Assembly: GCF_032854445.1 (NCBI RefSeq)
Contig: NC_088307.1
Location: forward strand, 21,946,001-22,010,000
Source of the DNA: Liolophura sinensis
Taxonomy: Eukaryota; Mollusca; Polyplacophora; Chitonida; Chitonidae
Direction: 5' to 3'
DNA: 64,000 nt
A model generated the notes under the pieces. That model made no database searches. It had not been told where the DNA came from and saw only the letters and a list, made by a program, of their open reading frames with translations. A program made the position numbers and the translations under genes. Of the stretch, positions 60,366 through 64,000 are shown piece by piece (positions within the stretch are counted from its first letter, which is position 1; each line of letters starts with the position of its first letter).

Positions 60366-60736
60366 TAAATATTCTCAGTGCTATCCTATGCCGTTTAAAA
60401 TAATGTCGATTTGATAGCATATGTAAGAGCATAAATTACGAATAAAATGCAGTTTACAAACAAGAGCAGGCTATATAAACCCATATTGTATGTAGAAAAG
60501 GTTGTACGCGAGTGATTTTCGAGCTGTATTATGAGAGAGTGAATGGAGGTATTTGTCACCTAACTGCACTATAGCATGGGAACATGTTAACATGAAAATG
60601 TAATCACTCACATATAGGTAATTTCAGATGGGAATTTGACTGACATTTCTTGTGATGTTGACATCAACTCTGGATGTTCTTTCCCTGTGAGTCAAGACAA
60701 AAAAAGGTTAGTATGTATGGACACTGAGGTTAAAAT

Positions 60737-61100
60737 CCTAGTGCATTTGACCGGCCCAGATAGCACAGTTGGTAGAGCGTCAATCCTTGATCGAGTCACA
60801 CCTAAGACTATAAAAAGAGGAAGTTGTAACTTCCTCGCTTGGCGTTCAGCATGAAGGGGATAGTGCAACGACTGGTTGACCCATATCAGTATAATGGCTC
60901 GGGCGGGGCGGCTTACTTGCCTTCGGTAAGTCGTCTCAGTGAAGCAGCACTAGATAAAAGAGCGGTGGAAATCCGTCCTGCTACAAGGAGGCACATTACA
61001 CGTACATGTACCCTAAGGATTCCTTCTTCGTCATATGACTGAAAAATTGTTGAGCACGACGTTAAACCCCTAGCACTCACTCACTCACCTAGTGCATTTG
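60737..61100 (+). mobile_element. SINE-2 with head deletion, exact target-site duplication
   Basis: The body at 60750-61087 is nearly identical to the copy at 29688 but lacks the anticodon-arm part of the head: GTAGAGCGT is joined directly to CAATCCTTGATCG. An exact 13-base duplication, CCTAGTGCATTTG, lies at 60737-60749 and 61088-61100. Confidence 0.95.
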
Positions 61101-61789
61101 TACTGAATCATGAAGAATTACAAATTTACTCACACAACCCATTCTCCTCTACAGAGGAAAAAAAGGGGAAAAAGATTAATGGAGTCACCATCATCGTCAT
61201 TCTAACTGACAGAAAAGTACCTATACTAGGTTTTTCTTATGTTTACACATGTTTCAGAACAGAATGCACGCAAATATTTAGAATTCTAAGGTGGCTTTGT
61301 ATAGGCAATATCGATAACAATGGAAAACGGTGACGTCTGTCTATTTTATTTTCATCTAACATTGGTGCACTAGTCAAGAATTTTGTCAGTAACCAAACTT
61401 ACATGTAACAGTGAAAAAGGACCCATGACGCCATCACTGTCAACCTGAGAATTCAAATATTTCAACTCCTTTAATTCTAATCTGATATCCTTTCTTTAAG
61501 TTTCTATTTAGCTTGAAAATATACAGATGCACTTTTAAATGAGTTTTAGTGCCGAGTCCGATTTTAGAAATTTTCTATTCTTAGTATTTTTCCTTTAAAT
61601 TTTCAGACAACAAAAATGTCTTTATGGCGTTTTTGTTCATTTTCTGATTTGTTTTGACTTCAGAAGCAGTGTGGTTGGAAACGATGAAAATCTGCCGAAC
61701 TAGAATGTGGTCATTGAATATCTATGTATGTATTTGCGATGGATTCAGTGGCGTATAACAGCATAAATTTACCACGTTAAACATCAAGC

Positions 61790-61822
61790 ATGCATACATA
61801 CATACATACATACATACATACA

Positions 61823-61898
<76 letters not shown>

Positions 61899-61924
61899 TA
61901 CATACATACATACATACATACATA
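61790..61924. repeat. (CATA)n-(CA)n-(CATA)n compound microsatellite
   Basis: CATA repeats on both sides of about 35 CA dinucleotides. Confidence 0.97.
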
Positions 61925-61984
61925 ACTTAAATGTGTCGGTATATATTAAATTTGATGGCAAAACACAGCATTTTGAGTTATTCT

Positions 61985-62200
61985 ATAGACCAGTGACGTC
62001 TAATAAATTACATTAAGCCATGATGCTTTGGGGCCTGTAATTTGCTACTATATTATAAAGCATTTACACGAACACTTAAGAAAACTCTAACTGAGGTAAA
62101 TTGATGTGAGACCGTATATCACCGGTTACTTGTGACCATTTGCCAACTATCACACTGTTGTCGCATCTCTGGTTTTACTCGCTATGCTGTAGTCGTTGAT
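61985..62200 (-). repeat. R3, reverse copy
   Basis: ATAGACCAGTGACGTCTAAT through CTAACTGAGGTAAATTGATG to CTATGCTGTAGTCG, with an internal deletion after the first block. Confidence 0.85.
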
Positions 62201-62779
62201 ATTGAAAGTATATAGAGTTGCCAGATGCAAATGCGATGGGGCTACAGGCTATGCAGACTTTTGATTAGACAGGCTATATCTTTAAGGTCATAATTCAGCC
62301 GTGAGGAAACAGGTTCAAAATTGTCCTTAATGTACGCATGGCGTGAAGGGTCGATTCGTACGTATATATAAGCCTGTCATATGACACAGCCTCAAGGTAA
62401 ATAATCATCTTTATGCTGACACACAAAGGCCAGTATATTCAATTCTTATCGGGTATAAGGAGAGACGTATCAAAGATTAAACCAAAAATGTTAGTCGCTA
62501 GAGGAGGATTTGTGCTGTTGTAGCCATGGTAAAGAACACGAAGGTGTCACCAATATCTGCCACATGGCTTTGCGATGTGTGTCTTGGATAAGCCTGAATG
62601 TCGCTGCACTCTGTCTTACATCATTGTCCAAGATCGTAATATTTGTGTAAAACCGCTTTTGTGTTTGCACACAGGGGTAATTATAACCCAGCACACTTGT
62701 TCACCTTTGAAATCGGTTTGAAATAGTATAACGGACTCAAGCCGCCGAATTCAACAATAAAAGAGTTCTTCTCACCGGC

Positions 62780-62960
62780 GCCAATGGGCTTCCGACCAAT
62801 AACGTCGCAGGTTCGAATCCAGCTCTCGCTAGTTCGTGTGCGTTTGGAATGCGTGAGAGTGTTTGGCAAAGGACACTAGGGTTTCCTCCACCCAAGCACT
62901 CAACCACCATTGCAGCCTAACTGAATAATTATTCAGTACAGCACTAAAGAAGAGTCAAAT
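62780..62960 (+). mobile_element. possible tRNA-derived SINE of another family
   Basis: A B-box-like GCAGGTTCGAATCCAGC, a body with CACCCAAGCACTC and a tail-like ATTATTCAGTACAGCACTAA. The A box is unclear and no second copy was seen here. Confidence 0.45.
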
Positions 62961-63286
62961 AATTAAAGAAATAAGGAAAGTAGTCGACAAGCGGCAAAAG
63001 AAATGGCAACATCTGTATACAACTTAACACACCGCTCTGAAAATGAGACACCCATACATTATTCTACGCGTATTTACCACTTTGAAAACATTCTATATAC
63101 CTATTAGCCACCGAAAAATTCTGTGAAAATAACACTATTGTCCTGTGGCTATATCTTTTTACAGGTATGAAAATAATAAATTTTATTATTTTTATTATCT
63201 TTGGTGTCCACGAAAAATTCACGACGAATTCGGTACCAACTTAAGTTGCTCTGCATGCTCAAACAGAGTTCAAACCTATCGGTGCA

Positions 63287-63335
63287 GGTTGTTTATTTAT
63301 TTGACTGTTGTTTTACGTCATACTCAAGAATCGTC
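63287..63335 (-). mobile_element. SINE-1 tail fragment
   Basis: TTTATTTATTTGACTGTTGT, TTTACGTCATACTCAAGAAT. Only the tail remains. Confidence 0.6.
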
Positions 63336-64000
63336 GTAGTTTTGGTTCAACCTTTCGTCATTTTTATGTAGGACTATTTTATTAGTTTGAAAATTTAGTC
63401 GCATTTAATTAATACCTGCTTTAATCCTTTAGAAGTATATATTACTCTTGGTGTTAATTATCTTCACCTACCAACAAAATCTTTGTGATGTATCCACCGC
63501 TGATGTTGTAATGGCTTTATGCTATGTGACGTCATAACGCCATATCACAACCTGTTTGTGACGTCACAAATACATTACGACAGATAGCCACGTTACGTCA
63601 ACTATACACCAAAGTGTTCATTTGCGCATGTCACAAAACATCTATTACCAGTAGCAACGTCAGGTCGTCAGTGTTTGCAGTCATAGCTGATGACAGACAA
63701 ACTTCGTATCAAGGACTACTGTGAGAGTCAACAGAGAACTGTAAGTAAGCGGACGAACGCTTGGGATGGGGTTTGAACCCATATGAAGTAGAATAACTGG
63801 GGTGAGAGTTTGGTTGATTTAGGTATTTGACAGTTTTTGTAATTAGATCACAAACATATGCTAGAAAAAGTATGCGCTTGGTGGAGAGCACAAAAGGTAT
63901 CAACAAAAGAAGCTAGGTATAACCATGTGAGTATAGACAGAGTGCAGATTCTTAAATGTTTTGTATTCATAGCATAACATGACAACATATATCCCATTTC
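63336..64000. other. right end, unassigned apart from the CRE cluster
   Basis: No exon or repeat copy recognised. Confidence 0.5.
63527..63600. promoter_or_regulatory. cluster of three CRE/ATF-type sites
   Basis: TGACGTCA at 63527-63534 and 63559-63566 (the second inside the 16-base palindrome TTTGTGACGTCACAAA) and TTACGTCA at 63593-63600. Consensus CREB/ATF sites are expected rarely by chance, so three in 74 bases suggests a regulatory element. No gene is visible beside it in the window. Confidence 0.4.

Overview
This is nuclear DNA from an animal, most likely a lophotrochozoan and probably a mollusc. Evidence for this: sparse exons with GT-AG splice sites, AT-rich non-coding DNA, microsatellites and minisatellites, and many tRNA-derived SINEs. 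The SINE ends (a head of the type GGGGCCTCCGTGGCTCAG, a tail of the type GAGTACGGCGTAAAACACC) resemble elements I associate with mollusc and other lophotrochozoan genomes. The species cannot be named from the sequence. No bacterial, viral or organellar gene and no intact transposase or reverse transcriptase was seen.

Coding content is small and well supported only on the minus strand. Three exons at 9400-9574, 8517-8622 and 3587-3758 join with matching splice phases into one trypsin/chymotrypsin-like (S1) serine protease. They cover the IIGG activation site, the TAAHC histidine and the NDIALL aspartate, and stop just after the WGET motif. The exon or exons with the catalytic serine were not found and probably lie beyond the left edge. 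At 50576-52015, also on the minus strand, is a secretory exon with a signal peptide, one complete six-cysteine chitin-binding (peritrophin-A/CBM14) domain and a long Thr/Pro/Arg-rich mucin-like tract. It ends in a strong phase-1 donor. The first protease exon begins with a phase-1 acceptor, so both parts could be one chitin-binding mosaic protease gene about 48 kb long in this window, with a 41-kb intron full of repeats. That join is an inference.

The rest is intron or intergenic DNA dominated by interspersed repeats. SINE-1 has about 20 copies, several with exact target-site duplications. SINE-1b is a sister family with another body. SINE-2 has three long copies, two with clear target-site duplications. 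A family with no obvious coding capacity, here called R3, has about 25 copies on both strands, often next to a second unit, R4. R3 has grown internal tandem arrays at 20.8, 22.6 and 24.2 kb.

Local repeats include minisatellites with periods of 46 bp (13.5-14.3 kb), 63 bp (17.1-17.4 kb) and 21 bp (28.0-28.5 kb), a complex (AT)n cluster at 58 kb, and two G-rich runs. Possible regulatory DNA includes a CpG-richer block at 58.66-59.0 kb with a 16-bp palindrome around CACGTG, and a cluster of three CRE/ATF-type sites at 63.53-63.60 kb.
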